In this document: one piece after another, positions 27,705 through 29,141 of the stretch
How the letters are laid out: every line of letters starts with the position of its first letter
Position numbering within the stretch: the stretch's first letter is position 1
Source: Candidatus Uhrbacteria bacterium
Lineage (GTDB): Bacteria; Patescibacteriota; Patescibacteriia; UBA9934; UBA11717
Reading direction: 5' to 3'
Length of the DNA: 29,141 nt
Assembly (NCBI GenBank): GCA_018701105.1
Contig: JABIWD010000019.1
Coordinates: 1-29,141, forward strand
Position numbers and translations under genes: made by a program
The notes under the pieces: generated by a model
Told to the model about the DNA's origin: nothing
What the model saw: the letters and a program-made list of their open reading frames with translations, nothing else
Database searches by the model: none

Positions 27705-29141
27705 GGCAAAAAACCTTGAGAATGCTCAAAATAAGGGCATGAAGCCACAGGATTGTAATGATCCTGAGGTTTCTGCGTTGTTAGAAGTAAGTAATAAACT
27801 AACAACGCACGCAAATCGGGAATTGCCGGCATCGTCCGATCTTCAGGCAAGATTGAAGCAGGATATTGTACGAGCACGGCGAACCGAAAGAGCGTCCTCA
27901 ACAAATTCAGATATGAACAAGAAACGAGTGCCTTTTTTCATGATGTTCACACCTCAGCGCATGAGCGTTGCGGTTGTGAGTCTTTTAATTGTTGCCGTAG
28001 TGGCAACAACAGTTCAGTACTGGCCAGGGATTGGTCCGGCACAACCGGGTCCATTTGGTCAGTTTTCGCGTTTAGTGGTTAATTCCGCGTACGCTCAGGA
28101 TAACTTTAGTATCAAAGCCACGCTTGGTGATTCGATCGGAGTGGAGGCTAGTACGAGTTTTACGATTACAAGTAAGGATATTATCGACCCTTCCGATTTG
28201 AAGGATAGTATTCGATTGGTGCCGGCTGCGCCGTTTGATTTCGAGAAGATAGATGATCATACCTTCAGGGTTACCCCTGATGCGCCTTTGATTGATAGAA
28301 CGGTTTATAGAATTGAGATTTCTGCATCATTCATTGCTGACACTGGAATTCGGTTTGAGCGAGAGTTCTCATGGGCTTTTCAGGTGAAGGACACATTTAA
28401 AGTGCAAAACACATTGCCAGGAAACTTATCAGATCAGGTGCCTTTGGATACTGGGATCGAGATTGCATTCAGTCACGAGAATCTAGAGAATGCAAAGGAT
28501 CATATTTCGATAAGTCCTAACGTAAAGGGATACTTCGAGACTCATGGAAGAACGGTTGTATTCGTGCCACAGAGCCTTGAGGCAGGTAAAATTTACACAG
28601 TTACGGTTGATAAGGAGTTGAGCGTTATTGGTTCTGATGAAACTCTCGCGGAGGACTATGTCTTTCAGTTCGAGACAAGCCCAACATCGTATCGTCGTGG
28701 AAGTCGTCAGCCAAGCTTTGCGTTCACGGATGATGTAGTTCAGTTCTCGCCAGAGGATGCCATTGCATTGCCTGCATACGCTTATCAGAACGCTGAGACC
28801 ACATTACCGGTTTCCGTGTTCGCGTTCTCAAGCTCTGACCAGTTTGCGGATGCGCTCGCAAACAAGGCGGCTCAGCCTCAGTGGGCAAGTTGGGCACGAG
28901 AATCTCATGTTTACGATACGTCTACTTTGACATCAATTTCAAAAACAGACATTCAGATTCAGACATACGAAGTGAACCGATACAACACGCGAAGCTACGT
29001 GGTGTTGCCAGATGATCTTGATAACGGTTTCTATTTGGTGGAGGCAGACTATGGCGGCGAGATGAGGCAAGTATATGTACAGGTTACGAACCTTGCAGCA
29101 TTCTCAACTATCACAGATACTGACACGCTAGTTTGGGCGCA
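27691..29141 (+). CDS. Membrane protein with anti-sigma-like N-terminus and alpha-2-macroglobulin-like exterior, 3' end cut
   Basis: The frame from ATG 27691 is open to the window end (483 codons) and overlaps the sigma gene by 14 bases. Residues 1-80 are cytoplasmic and polar. The stretch DPEVSALLEVSNKLTTHANR then ELPASSDLQARLKQDIVRAR (24-63) resembles the short helical anti-sigma domain found downstream of ECF sigma genes. One membrane helix follows (about 91-110). The exterior has a repeated beta-sandwich pattern (about 130-330; segments such as PLDTGIEIAFSHENL and FVPQSLEAGKIYTVTV fit bacterial Ig-like Big_5 domains). It ends with DDLDNGFYLVEADYGGEMRQ and VYVQVTNLAAFSTITDTDTL, typical of the first macroglobulin domains of bacterial alpha-2-macroglobulins. 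The complete protein is probably well over 1500 residues. Protease-trapping thioester and bait regions would lie beyond the window. Confidence 0.85.
   Translation, partial: MSKNKAKNLENAQNKGMKPQDCNDPEVSALLEVSNKLTTHANRELPASSDLQARLKQDIVRARRTERASSTNSDMNKKRVPFFMMFTPQRMSVAVVSLLIVAVVATTVQYWPGIGPAQPGPFGQFSRLVVNSAYAQDNFSIKATLGDSIGVEASTSFTITSKDIIDPSDLKDSIRLVPAAPFDFEKIDDHTFRVTPDAPLIDRTVYRIEISASFIADTGIRFEREFSWAFQVKDTFKVQNTLPGNLSDQVPLDTGIEIAFSHENLENAKDHISISPNVKGYFETHGRTVVFVPQSLEAGKIYTVTVDKELSVIGSDETLAEDYVFQFETSPTSYRRGSRQPSFAFTDDVVQFSPEDAIALPAYAYQNAETTLPVSVFAFSSSDQFADALANKAAQPQWASWARESHVYDTSTLTSISKTDIQIQTYEVNRYNTRSYVVLPDDLDNGFYLVEADYGGEMRQVYVQVTNLAAFSTITDTDTLVWA

Overview
The window reads as chromosomal DNA of an uncultivated bacterium using the standard code (TGA is a genuine stop, for example at 6555 and 25760). 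A Patescibacteria (CPR)-type organism is my best inference. The reasons are very tight gene packing, housekeeping genes mostly without Shine-Dalgarno sites, -10 elements lying almost on top of start codons, a salvage-style B12/class II ribonucleotide reductase set, and many proteins without a recognisable family. Nothing here fixes the phylum.

Layout. 2-5502: a tight plus-strand run of a multi-pass membrane protein (cut by the window edge), two glycoside hydrolases, a flavin disulfide oxidoreductase and a membrane-anchored methyltransferase. 5505-5754: a minus-strand tRNA with an odd anticodon arm, preceded by a promoter and a terminator-like hairpin. 5799-6604: a stand-alone archaemetzincin-like protease gene. 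6654-7263: a DEDD exonuclease. 7311-11858: an NrdR-type promoter, a long structured leader, B12-dependent ribonucleotide reductase, a Nudix hydrolase and a cobalamin adenosyltransferase; the last makes the cofactor the first needs. 11865-12212: a small membrane protein. 12231-14277 (minus): a 611-residue orphan gene with its own promoter and terminator. 14303-21475: a cell-envelope operon of penicillin-binding protein, MurF-like ligase, a kinase with coiled-coil tail, and a Kef-type antiporter. 21513-24018: a small coiled-coil protein and RecQ. 24021-26888: three consecutive stand-alone genes (Ser/Thr kinase, small secreted protein, a protein made of 41 perfect heptads). 26911-27069 (minus): tRNA-Glu. 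27132-end: an ECF-like sigma factor overlapping a large membrane protein with an anti-sigma-like N-terminus and an alpha-2-macroglobulin-like exterior, cut by the window edge.

Two gene styles are interleaved. Housekeeping genes are moderate in GC, packed into operons and mostly lack Shine-Dalgarno sites. Five genes (5857-6555, 12281-14116, 24080-25087, 25206-25760, 25932-26837) are GC-richer, each with its own promoter, a Shine-Dalgarno site and a strong terminator. Three of these share a nearly identical leader motif (AACAGAAAGAG). These single-gene cassettes, the 41-heptad protein, the sigma/anti-sigma/macroglobulin pair and the NrdR-controlled B12 reductase operon are the most interesting parts.
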